Shown: positions 15,915 to 23,782 of the stretch, in pieces | Layout: every line of letters starts with the position of its first letter | Numbering within the stretch: position 1 is the first letter of the stretch | NCBI GenBank assembly: GCA_036005185.1 | Contig: DASYQS010000052.1 | Location: forward strand, 24,922-88,921 | DNA length: 64,000 nt | Direction: 5' to 3' | DNA from: VBAU01 sp036005185 | Lineage (GTDB): Bacteria > Bacteroidota > Bacteroidia > Chitinophagales > Chitinophagaceae | Program-made: the position numbers and the translations under genes | The notes under the pieces: model-generated | Told to the model about the DNA's origin: nothing | What the model saw: only the letters and a program-made list of their open reading frames with translations | Database searches by the model: none

Positions 15915-16433
15915 GTGACTGAATATTTCAAAATAGGAAAATTTGTTGCCGTACATGGAGTCAAGGGCGAGCTTGTGCTCAAACACGAACTGGGAAAGAA
16001 AACCTCATTAAAAGGACTAAAAGCGATTTTTATTGAAGAAAGAAAAAATTCTTTTTTGCCTTGGTTTGTTGAAAACACAAAAATCAAAAGCGAACAAGAA
16101 GTCTTTTTGAAATTAGAAGGAGTGGCAACAAGGGAAGCCGCCGCGAAACTGACACAAAAAGAAGTTTGGTTCACAGAAGCGGATCGGAAAAAATTTGCAG
16201 CCAAGTCGTCGCCGATCAACCTATTGGGTTATACAATCATCTATGAAAAGAAAGGTTTGGGGGCAGTGTTAGAAATCATTGAACAACCACATCAAATGCT
16301 TTGCAGAATAGAGATCAACAACAAAGAAGTTTTAATTCCACTGAATGAAGATACTTTACAGAAAATTGATGACAAGAGAAAAGAAGTAATTGTAAACCTG
16401 CCTGAGGGTTTATTAGATGTTTATCTTACCTGA
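15915..16433 (+). CDS. rimM: Ribosome maturation factor RimM
   Basis: Assists 16S rRNA processing and 30S head assembly by binding S19. The N-terminal RimM barrel carries YFKIGKFVAVHGVKGELVLK, and the PRC-barrel domain begins near residue 95 with LLGYTIIYEKKGLGAV. 172 aa from GTG at 15915. A second GTG at 15909 lies inside the dispersed repeat; no ATG is available. Downstream of rpsP in the conserved order, but separated by a terminator and a repeat, so it probably has its own transcription or depends on readthrough. Confidence 0.92.
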   Translation: MTEYFKIGKFVAVHGVKGELVLKHELGKKTSLKGLKAIFIEERKNSFLPWFVENTKIKSEQEVFLKLEGVATREAAAKLTQKEVWFTEADRKKFAAKSSPINLLGYTIIYEKKGLGAVLEIIEQPHQMLCRIEINNKEVLIPLNEDTLQKIDDKRKEVIVNLPEGLLDVYLT

Positions 16434-16438
16434 TCGTA

Positions 16439-16915
16439 TTATTTATATCCCGATTTTATAAAATCAGCCAATAGTTTCATTCTGTAATAGAGATTGCTGA
16501 GCATGAGTGATATATTATTCTTTACTTTTTCCACCGTATTGCCATTCATTTTTTTGATGATCTTCAACTCTTCAATCTTCTCATCTATTTTATCAATTAA
16601 TTTTTCAGTATTCCAGCCAATATATTTTTTATTGCGCTCATCATAAACATGGTAAGCTTCAATAATGCCTGACCTCAACTTTCTGAACCGGAAATTATTT
16701 TTTATGGCCTCCTTAATGGCTTCGTTGGTTAGCAACTCAATCATTACATCAGGGGATACATTATTTTTATAAGCATTGCTGAAAACATTCAAGTTATCCC
16801 GAAGTTCGCGGATCACTTGTTTTTTTAATATATCATTCGTCTTGCTTTCCTTATTTAAAAAAGTAAGTAAGTCTTTCAGTGGGCCAATGCCTGTCTTAAG
16901 CCAGTCGAGATTCAT
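16439..16915 (-). CDS. Hypothetical protein, helical
   Basis: 158-aa protein with no recognised family. It is lysine- and asparagine-rich and predicted almost all-helical, with heptad-like stretches at the C-terminus (IDKIDEKIEELKIIKKM near residue 105). No signal peptide; a hydrophobic TM segment is not evident. Ends five bases from the convergent rimM stop. ATG at 16915. It may be an accessory (non-core) gene, since it sits between rimM and a repeat element. Confidence 0.65.
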   Translation of the reverse strand: MNLDWLKTGIGPLKDLLTFLNKESKTNDILKKQVIRELRDNLNVFSNAYKNNVSPDVMIELLTNEAIKEAIKNNFRFRKLRSGIIEAYHVYDERNKKYIGWNTEKLIDKIDEKIEELKIIKKMNGNTVEKVKNNISLMLSNLYYRMKLLADFIKSGYK

Positions 16916-16934
16916 TTGTTAAAAATAATAAACA

Positions 16935-17011
16935 GAACACGGATGACACAGATTAGACAGATTTAATAGATTAGTCAGTGACGATCCATTCTACCCCTGT
17001 CATCCGTGTTC
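16935..17011. repeat. 77-bp element with 14-bp terminal inverted repeats
   Basis: GAACACGGATGACA (16935-16948) and TGTCATCCGTGTTC (16998-17011) are perfect inverted copies; the inside has related words (ACAGATTAGACAG). It resembles the 'ACACGGATGACACGGAT' repeats widespread in the phylum. Ends eight bases before the dinB -7 box. Confidence 0.8.
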
Positions 17012-17018
17012 CAATCGT

Positions 17019-17026
17019 TACCTTTG
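17019..17026 (+). promoter_or_regulatory. -7 element of dinB
   Basis: TACCTTTG, perfect TAnnTTTG, ending five bases before the dinB ATG. Predicted transcript is leaderless or nearly so. The -33 position (CCTG) would fall within the right arm of the repeat element. Confidence 0.5.
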
Positions 17027-17030
17027 AGTT

Positions 17031-18236
17031 ATGTCAGAATTCATACGACATATTGCTCATTTTGACCTTGACTCATTTTTTGTTTCGGTTGAAATTCTGA
17101 ATGATCCTTCGCTCAAAGGCAAGCCTGTTCTTGTTGGCGGTAGCGACAGAGGTGTTGTTGCTGCTTGCAGTTATGAAGCAAGAAAATTCGGCATCCACTC
17201 TGCAATGCCCATGAAGCAAGCAAAAAAACTTTGCCCTCATGCTCTTGTTGTAAGCGGAATGCGAGGAGAATATAGCCGCTACTCAAGATGGGTTACTGAT
17301 ATCATTGCTTCCAAAGTACCATTGTTTGAAAAAGCATCTATCGATGAATTTTATATTGACCTCACTGGCATGGATAAGTTTTTTGGTGTAAGCAAGTACA
17401 CAAAAGAGCTAAGGCAATTGATCATGAATGATACAGGGCTTCCTATTTCATGTGGCTTGTCGTCTGGAAAATTGATCAGCAAGATCGCTACCAATGAAGC
17501 TAAGCCGAATGGTTTTTTAGAAGTCCCTCATGGAAAAGAAAAAGATTTTTTATGGCCGCTGGCTATCGAAAAAATTCCTGGAGTGGGAAAGAACACAGAA
17601 ATACAATTAAAAAATTTCGGCATTTATAAAATTGAAGACATTGCTAAAACGCCTATTGATGTGATGGAAAAATATTTTGGCAAATGGGGAGAATCACTTT
17701 GGCGTAAATCAAATGGCATTGATAACGTGGAAATAGAGACCAATTGGGAGCAAAAAAGCATGAGCCATGAAAATACATTTGAAGAAGATAAAACCGATAT
17801 TGGATTTTTATACAGCGAATTGGTAAGACTCACGGAAAAAACAGCTTATTCATTAAGAGAAGACGATATGCTGACCGGATGTGTGACTGTGAAGATCAGA
17901 TATTCAAATTTTGAAACTACTTCTCGTCAGGAAACAATTGATTATACCTCGCTGGATGATCAATTGATAGCAAAAGTAAAGGACCTGTTTAATAAATCAT
18001 GGCAAAAAGGGAGACCGGTTCGATTGCTTGGAGTTCGGTTTAGTCAATTGATATCTTTTACCATGCAGATGAGCTTGTTTGAAAATAGCGCGGAGAAGCT
18101 AAATTTATACAAAGCTGTTGATGACATTAAAGACCGGTTTGGCAGTAAAGCAGTTGTTAAAGCTGTTACATCACATCTCACAGAAAGTGTAAATCGCAAT
18201 GCAACACGGCATAACAGAAAAAAATCTGCTGGATGA
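17031..18236 (+). CDS. dinB: DNA polymerase IV (Y family)
   Basis: Low-fidelity translesion polymerase. Catalytic acidic residues are in HFDLDSFFVSVE (residue ~10) and KASIDEFYIDLTGMD (~105). SYEARKFGIHSAMPM and the helix-hairpin-helix KIPGVGKNTEIQLKNFGI (~185) are family hallmarks. QMSLFE near residue 345 looks like the beta-clamp-binding motif. 401 aa, full length. The stop overlaps the ATG of the downstream VOC gene (ATGA), so the two are translationally coupled. No SOS-type operator recognised. Confidence 0.96.
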   Translation: MSEFIRHIAHFDLDSFFVSVEILNDPSLKGKPVLVGGSDRGVVAACSYEARKFGIHSAMPMKQAKKLCPHALVVSGMRGEYSRYSRWVTDIIASKVPLFEKASIDEFYIDLTGMDKFFGVSKYTKELRQLIMNDTGLPISCGLSSGKLISKIATNEAKPNGFLEVPHGKEKDFLWPLAIEKIPGVGKNTEIQLKNFGIYKIEDIAKTPIDVMEKYFGKWGESLWRKSNGIDNVEIETNWEQKSMSHENTFEEDKTDIGFLYSELVRLTEKTAYSLREDDMLTGCVTVKIRYSNFETTSRQETIDYTSLDDQLIAKVKDLFNKSWQKGRPVRLLGVRFSQLISFTMQMSLFENSAEKLNLYKAVDDIKDRFGSKAVVKAVTSHLTESVNRNATRHNRKKSAG

Positions 18237-18616
18237 AAAAAGCCAAAACTTATGGCCTCACACATATTGCTATTGCCGTAAAGGATTTGGATCGCACCCT
18301 AAAGTTTTATCAAAAAATTTTTGATGTCAAACTGATGTATCATCAGGATAATTTTTTGCAAGTGACAACACCTGGCACAAACGATATTATAGTGTTTGAA
18401 AAGAAAAAGGCTGAGTATGGAAATACAGGGGGCATTGCTCATTTTGGTTTTCGGCTTAGAAAGGCAAAAGACATCGAGGAAATGGCCAAGAGAATTACAA
18501 GAGCCGGTGGAAAAATTACTGAAAAGGGAGAATTTGTTCCTGGTGAGCCCTATATCTTTTTTAAAGACCCTGATGGGTATGAGATTGAGGTGTGTTACGA
18601 AAAAGTTGACGGCTAA
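18233..18616 (+). CDS. VOC superfamily (glyoxalase/bleomycin-resistance fold) protein
   Basis: Small metal-dependent fold of the glyoxalase I/dioxygenase superfamily: GLTHIAIAVKDLDRTLKFYQKIF at the start, GGIAHFGFRL in the middle and FFKDPDGYEIEVCYEK at the end. Metal-ligand candidates are His11, His64 and Glu near the C-terminus. 127 aa. Overlaps dinB by four bases, so co-translated with it, though no functional link is evident. Substrate unknown. Confidence 0.88.
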   Translation: MKKAKTYGLTHIAIAVKDLDRTLKFYQKIFDVKLMYHQDNFLQVTTPGTNDIIVFEKKKAEYGNTGGIAHFGFRLRKAKDIEEMAKRITRAGGKITEKGEFVPGEPYIFFKDPDGYEIEVCYEKVDG

Positions 18617-18670
18617 ATAACAATCAAATCGCCGCCATATTTAATTTCTTGCTTTATTTCCTCGACAGGA

Positions 18671-18699
18671 TTTGCCTCCCTAAAAACGGCTTATATTCG
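18671..18699 (+). promoter_or_regulatory. Possible promoter of the M20 peptidase gene
   Basis: TTTG (18671-18674), 17 bases, TATATTCG (18692-18699, 7/8 match). Spacing is shorter than the usual 19; weak call. Confidence 0.35.
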
Positions 18700-18719
18700 C
18701 CCTTCAAAAAATAAATGAT

Positions 18720-20087
18720 ATGTCCCAAGCTTGGAAAGATTATCAAGAAAAAAATAAAGATCGTTTTTTGAATGAAATGCTTGATCTGTTGCGCATACCT
18801 TCAGTAAGCGCAAAGAGCGAGCATAAAGCTGATATGCAAAAATGTGCCGATTTAGTAAAGCAGCGACTACTTAACGCGGGTTGTGATAAAGCGGAAGTGA
18901 TGGCTACTGACGGACACCCGGCAGTATACGGAGAAAAAATTATTGATCCATCAAAACCAACAGTATTAATATATGGTCATTATGACGTGCAGCCACCCGA
19001 GCCGCTGGAGCTTTGGCACAGCGGACCTTTTGAGCCGGTGATCAAAGATGGGAAAGTATATGCAAGAGGAAGTGCAGATGATAAGGGGCAGTTTTATATG
19101 CACATAAAAGCGTTGGAAATTTTGGTGCAAACAAGGACCATGAGCACCAACATAAAATTTTTAATTGAAGGTGAAGAAGAAGTAGGCTCACCTAATCTTG
19201 GAAAATTTGTTGCTGCCAATAAAAATTTATTGAAAGCTGATGTTATTCTGATCAGTGACAGTGCGATGCTGAGCATGGAAAATCCTTCCTTGGATATTGG
19301 CGTTCGTGGATTAAGCTATATCGAGGTTGAAGTAACAGGCCCCAACAGGGATTTGCACAGCGGAACGTATGGAGGCGCTGTCGCTAATCCTATCACCATT
19401 CTTTCAAAAATGATCGCTGGTTGTCACGATGAAAATAATCACATCACTATTCCTGGTTTTTATGATGATGTAGTAGAGGCGACAAAAGAAGAAAGAGAGT
19501 TAATGGCAAAAGCTCCTTATAATGAAGAAGAATACAAAAAAGAATTAGGAGTAAAGGAATTATGGGGCGAGAAAGGATATACAACCAATGAACGAACCGG
19601 CATTCGTCCCACTCTTGAAGTAAATGGCATTTGGGGTGGTTATACGGGTGAAGGAGCTAAAACAGTTTTACCTTCAAAAGCTACCGCCAAAATTTCAGCA
19701 CGACTAGTGCCTAATCAATCATCGCGCAAAATGACTGAGCTGTTGTTGAACTATTTTCAAAAAATTGCCCCATCATCCGTAACAGTAAAAGCGTTTGAAC
19801 ATCACGGCGGCGAACCTTATATGACACCGATTGATAGTAAAGGGTACAAAGCCGCAGCAAAAGCTATAGAAACAACGTTTGGTAAACAGCCTATTCCAGT
19901 TCGCGGCGGAGGGAGTATTCCTATCTGCTCGATTTTGGAAAAAGAATTAGGAGTAAAAATCATTTTCATGGGTTTTGGGCTAGACAGCGACAACCTGCAT
20001 TCACCAAATGAAAAATACAATATTGAGAATTACTACAAGGGAATAGAAACCATTCCTTATTTCCATAAATATTTTGCGGAGAGTTAA
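18720..20087 (+). CDS. M20 family dipeptidase
   Basis: Cytosolic zinc metallopeptidase that cleaves dipeptides or small peptides. Metal-site residues are visible in order: YGHYDVQPPEP (His, ~residue 84), SADDKGQFY (Asp), EGEEEVGSPN (Glu pair), and the late His in DNLHSPNEKYN near 438. A dimerisation (lid) domain spans ~residues 200-370. 455 aa, full length. No signal peptide. Stands alone with its own candidate promoter. Confidence 0.93.
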   Translation: MSQAWKDYQEKNKDRFLNEMLDLLRIPSVSAKSEHKADMQKCADLVKQRLLNAGCDKAEVMATDGHPAVYGEKIIDPSKPTVLIYGHYDVQPPEPLELWHSGPFEPVIKDGKVYARGSADDKGQFYMHIKALEILVQTRTMSTNIKFLIEGEEEVGSPNLGKFVAANKNLLKADVILISDSAMLSMENPSLDIGVRGLSYIEVEVTGPNRDLHSGTYGGAVANPITILSKMIAGCHDENNHITIPGFYDDVVEATKEERELMAKAPYNEEEYKKELGVKELWGEKGYTTNERTGIRPTLEVNGIWGGYTGEGAKTVLPSKATAKISARLVPNQSSRKMTELLLNYFQKIAPSSVTVKAFEHHGGEPYMTPIDSKGYKAAAKAIETTFGKQPIPVRGGGSIPICSILEKELGVKIIFMGFGLDSDNLHSPNEKYNIENYYKGIETIPYFHKYFAES

Positions 20088-20118
20088 CAAACGGAAACCA
20101 ATACCATTTTAAAACTGC

Positions 20119-20331
20119 TTATTTAATTTTTCGAAGCGCTTTCCCTTTGTGTGCAGCAATATGATCAGTCTTATCGCTTTTAATTTCATATTGGGGATCA
20201 TCTTTAGTAGCATGATGAACATACCCTTTATAATTAAAATTCTTTGTGTGTATCTTAATGATCTTGCCTGATACACGTCCCGCTTCTGAATTCCAGCTTA
20301 CATGATCACCTACCTTAAATTGCTTTGACAT
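20119..20331 (-). CDS. DUF2945 (HVA1/TUDOR-like) small protein
   Basis: 70-aa basic protein: FKVGDHVSWNSEAGRVSGKI then HATKDDPQYEIKSDKT and HKGKALRKI, the pattern of the DUF2945/hypervirulence-associated TUDOR-domain family. Molecular function is not established. ATG at 20331 (MSKQFKVG) fits the family; a longer in-frame start exists but adds a hydrophobic stretch not found in homologues. Confidence 0.85.
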   Translation of the reverse strand: MSKQFKVGDHVSWNSEAGRVSGKIIKIHTKNFNYKGYVHHATKDDPQYEIKSDKTDHIAAHKGKALRKIK

Positions 20332-20392
20332 AAGTTTTAATTTTGGGAACCATTTAAAAAGCAAGAATAAAGCCATTACTTATTTGATTTTT

Positions 20393-20779
20393 ATGGCAGA
20401 AAAAGATAAGCTTCGTCTTGATAAATATCTCTGGGCCATTCGTCTTTTCAAAACGAGGACTTTAGCTGCTGTAGCTTGTGACATGGGCAAGGTAAAATTT
20501 AGTGGCGCTTCAGCTAAAGCAGCAAAACACGTGAATGTAGGAGATGAATATGAGGTAAAAACAGAAGCTAAACGCTGGCGAATAAAAGTGACTGGCCTTT
20601 TGCACAACCGTGTAAAATATGAAGAGGCAATAAAATATTATGTTGATATTACTCCTGCCGAAGAAATACAGCGATTGCAATATCAGGCTTCCGCTTTTCA
20701 TACCGGCAAGCGACAAAGCAAGATCGGAAGGCCTACCAAAAAAGAAAGAAGGGATCTGGATGAGTTCTTAGGAGATTGA
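20393..20779 (+). CDS. S4-domain RNA-binding protein (Hsp15/RqcP-like)
   Basis: The S4 fold LRLDKYLWAIRLFKTRTLAA occupies residues 7-60, with VNVGDEYEV closing it. The basic C-terminus (GRPTKKERRDLDEF) is as in Hsp15-type heat-shock proteins, which bind stalled 50S subunits carrying nascent chains. 128 aa from ATG at 20393 (MAEKDKLRLDKYLW); an in-frame TTG nine bases upstream is less likely. A strong terminator follows. Confidence 0.88.
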   Translation: MAEKDKLRLDKYLWAIRLFKTRTLAAVACDMGKVKFSGASAKAAKHVNVGDEYEVKTEAKRWRIKVTGLLHNRVKYEEAIKYYVDITPAEEIQRLQYQASAFHTGKRQSKIGRPTKKERRDLDEFLGD

Positions 20780-20794
20780 ATCTGGAAAATATCA

Positions 20795-20832
20795 AAAAAT
20801 AGTCAACGATTTAAATCGTTGGCTATTTTTTT
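20795..20832 (+). terminator. Intrinsic terminator of the S4-domain gene
   Basis: Long stem AAAAATAGTCAACGATTT / AAATCGTTGGCTATTTTT (one G-T wobble) followed by further T. Confidence 0.85.
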
Positions 20833-20872
20833 GCTGCCTTAAACAAATTCATCTCTTTCGTAACTTGTACTG

Positions 20873-22687
20873 ATGCAAGAAAGAGTTTTCCAAAAAACCA
20901 GCCGCCTTGTAAGAGTCAGAAAAAACCTGCGCCATGCGATGGCCCTCGCCTGGGCTGCCTCTCCGCGTTTGCTCATTCGCTATAGCCTGCTGGGCATGTT
21001 CAATGCTGTCATGGCTCCTATTTCTGTTTACTTAGGCGCTCTGCTTGTGAACAAAATTGCCGAAGCCCATTTGCATGCTCTCAAGTTTAATAGTGTTCTT
21101 TATATCGTTATCGGTCTATGGGTCACTTTTGTAGTGCAGCGAGCAGTAGGGGCTTACATGGGCTATGGAAGGAATCTATATGTTCGCCGTGTAGAATTGG
21201 AGGCTGAACGGCATTTGCTCGAAAAAGCTTCTAAAGTTGATCTTGGCCATTTCGATAATTCTGATTGGCATGACCGATTAGCAAGGGCTAAACGAGATGT
21301 AAATTGGAGACCTGGCGATCTTACTTGGTCCATACTCGGATTATCAGGAAACATTGTCACGATTATATTGATGGCAGGACTGCTTGCACGATTGCATTAT
21401 CTATTGGTGATCCTTGCGCTTGGAGCAGCATTTCTTTCCTTAGCGCTGGAAAGTCGCGTTACCACAAAACTCTATAACTATTTCTATAAAGAAACTCCTG
21501 AAGAAAGAGAACGGCAATATCTAGGCGACCTGCTGGTGCAGCCGCGAAATACAAAAGAGGTAAGGGCTTATGTATTGGCAGACTATCTTCTTGGCAGGCA
21601 TCACAAACTATCCGAAGATCTTTTCAAACAAAGGCAGCAAATGTTTCGCCTAGGTAGTCGAATGTCGCTATGGACTGGAATCGTGACTGGAACCGTTCTT
21701 GCATTAGCCTATGTATTTGTTGCCATCAAAGGAATCGAGGGTAGTTTTGATCCCGGAGCGGTGGTGCTGGTGATCGGGGCTTTTACATCGGTATCAGGGA
21801 CTTTAGGAAATATTTCCAGCACATTTGTAGCTGTTGATCAACATACCACTTTTCTTGACGATTATTTCTCGTTTCTTGGTATTGAAACCATTTTACCTGT
21901 TCCGTCAAAACCTCTTTCCATTCCCCCGGCTCCAATTGAAGGAATTGATTTTGACAACATCATTTTTACTTATCCGGGAGGCACTGAGCCTGCGGTTATC
22001 GGGTTGAGCCTTCATATACGCAAAGGTGAGCTCATTGCACTAGTAGGTGAAAATGGGGCTGGCAAGTCCACACTCATCAAATTGCTGCTTCGTTTTTATG
22101 ATGTACAGCAAGGGGCAGTAAAAGTAAGCGGTATTGATGTAAAGGATATGGACCCTCAAGAGTTGAGAAACAGGATCGGTGTACTGTTTCAGGATTATGC
22201 TACCTATGAGCTTTCCGTAAGAGAAAATGTAGTGATGGGAAGACCAAACGGCGTAAATGATGACAGCCTGGTGATCAAGGCCCTGCAAGACAGCCGTAGT
22301 GAATGGCTTGTGAGCAAGATGCCCAATGGCCTTGATTCAAAAGTGGGAAGATTGTTTGAGGGTGGTCATGATCTTTCAGGTGGCGAGTGGCAACGCCTTG
22401 CTCTTGCACGCATCATGTATCGGAATGCTGACATCTGGATATTGGATGAACCAACATCTTCACTTGATCCCGAAGCTGAGGCAGCCATCTTCGCCGAGCT
22501 AAAAGAAAATCTTAAGGGTCGCATTGGTATTGTTATCTCACACCGTTTCTCTACTGTGCGGATTGCCGATAGAATTGCTGTGATTGATGATGGACGAGTA
22601 ACTGAGCTAGGTACACATGAAGAATTATTGGCTGCAGGCAATCGCTATGCTCGATTGTTCGAATTGCAGGCAAGTGGTTATAGATAA
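20873..22687 (+). CDS. ABC exporter, fused membrane and ATPase domains
   Basis: Homodimeric type exporter, 604 aa. Membrane domain to ~residue 340 with about six helices. The ATPase domain has Walker A GENGAGKST (~396), Q-loop LFQDYATYEL, signature LSGGEWQ (~502), Walker B IWILDEPTS (~524) and H-loop VISHRFST. Most similar in layout to peptide/drug exporters rather than MsbA (inference). The coding sequence, especially its first 400 bases, is clearly richer in G+C than its neighbours, which hints at horizontal origin. No precursor peptide or maturation gene is seen beside it. Substrate unknown. Confidence 0.92.
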   Translation: MQERVFQKTSRLVRVRKNLRHAMALAWAASPRLLIRYSLLGMFNAVMAPISVYLGALLVNKIAEAHLHALKFNSVLYIVIGLWVTFVVQRAVGAYMGYGRNLYVRRVELEAERHLLEKASKVDLGHFDNSDWHDRLARAKRDVNWRPGDLTWSILGLSGNIVTIILMAGLLARLHYLLVILALGAAFLSLALESRVTTKLYNYFYKETPEERERQYLGDLLVQPRNTKEVRAYVLADYLLGRHHKLSEDLFKQRQQMFRLGSRMSLWTGIVTGTVLALAYVFVAIKGIEGSFDPGAVVLVIGAFTSVSGTLGNISSTFVAVDQHTTFLDDYFSFLGIETILPVPSKPLSIPPAPIEGIDFDNIIFTYPGGTEPAVIGLSLHIRKGELIALVGENGAGKSTLIKLLLRFYDVQQGAVKVSGIDVKDMDPQELRNRIGVLFQDYATYELSVRENVVMGRPNGVNDDSLVIKALQDSRSEWLVSKMPNGLDSKVGRLFEGGHDLSGGEWQRLALARIMYRNADIWILDEPTSSLDPEAEAAIFAELKENLKGRIGIVISHRFSTVRIADRIAVIDDGRVTELGTHEELLAAGNRYARLFELQASGYR

Positions 22688-22744
22688 TTAGCGATTATCT
22701 TAAGTTCTCATTAGCAAGAATGGAAGAATGTTATGGATAAAAAA

Positions 22745-23656
22745 TTAATATCCCCATTTCTTCATGATCTGTAGATCTTGCTTAACACACTCCAAAGGAG
22801 TTTTGCCTTGATAGCTTTCCTGCTCAATAATAAAGTGTGTAGTGCCCCCGATCTTTTTGGCGAGATCAATAACTTGTTTTACCTGCATAATTCCCATTCC
22901 AAGAATAGTGCTTTCATATTCTCGATTACTTCCCTTTTCGGTTTTAATTTCATCCTTTACATGAAAAGATTTAAATCTGCCTGGATATTGTTTCAGCAAC
23001 TCCAAAGGTCGACCGCCCGCACTATACATATTGCCCATGTCCATTTGCTGTATCACCAGATTGGGATCAGTTTCTTTAAGAATGATATCATACAACATCA
23101 CACCATCAATTTTGGTGTTGAATTCAAAATCATGATTATGATACCCGAATTTCATTCCTGATTTTTTACACAGCTCCCCACTCTTATTAAACACTGCCAG
23201 AAAACGTTTTAAGCCATCAACATCCTTTCGATAGCTTTCATCCAACCAGGGACTGATCACATATTCCTGTTCCATGACGGCGGCATCTTCAACAGTATAT
23301 TTCCATTTATCTGTGAAATCATTTTTGCCCTCATCCCATGCGTCTCTGCCCATTACAGTATGACCGCTTTTCATTTGCAGACCTAAACCGCTCAATAATT
23401 TTTTAAATTCCGGCGCCGAAAAGCCATAGAATTTTCTATCAACATAATCGGCATGCTCTACGTATTTGTAACCCATCTCACTAATTTGCTTCAATGTGCC
23501 CTGCGGGTCTTTTTTCATATCATCTCTTACGCTATATAACTGGATGCCTGTTATTGTTTTTTGTTTTTCCGCTTCAAACAACGACTTAGAAATTAAGCTG
23601 ACACTAGCTAACGCCATGGTGCCATCTTTAATAAATTTTCTACGGGATGAATGCAT
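22745..23656 (-). CDS. Sugar phosphate isomerase/epimerase-like TIM-barrel protein, exported
   Basis: Xylose-isomerase-like TIM barrel with metal-binding residues expected in GYHNHDFEF (~residue 168), QQMDMGNMY and HFIIEQESYQ. The N-terminus MHSSRRKFIKDGTMALASVSL is a twin-arginine-type signal, so it acts in the periplasm. 303 aa. Divergent from a Gfo/Idh/MocA gene that also carries a Tat-type signal. In this phylum such trios often process oxidised (3-keto) sugars or inositols; specific substrate unknown. Confidence 0.88.
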   Translation of the reverse strand: MHSSRRKFIKDGTMALASVSLISKSLFEAEKQKTITGIQLYSVRDDMKKDPQGTLKQISEMGYKYVEHADYVDRKFYGFSAPEFKKLLSGLGLQMKSGHTVMGRDAWDEGKNDFTDKWKYTVEDAAVMEQEYVISPWLDESYRKDVDGLKRFLAVFNKSGELCKKSGMKFGYHNHDFEFNTKIDGVMLYDIILKETDPNLVIQQMDMGNMYSAGGRPLELLKQYPGRFKSFHVKDEIKTEKGSNREYESTILGMGIMQVKQVIDLAKKIGGTTHFIIEQESYQGKTPLECVKQDLQIMKKWGY

Positions 23657-23782
23657 ACAGAATATTTTAGAGTGACTAATTTACCACTTTTGTTTTTGCT
23701 GTCGTTTTTTCTATATGATTATGTAACTTCCTATCCCCAATCCTATTGAATTATAATCTTTGCAAAACTTAAAACGAATTGC

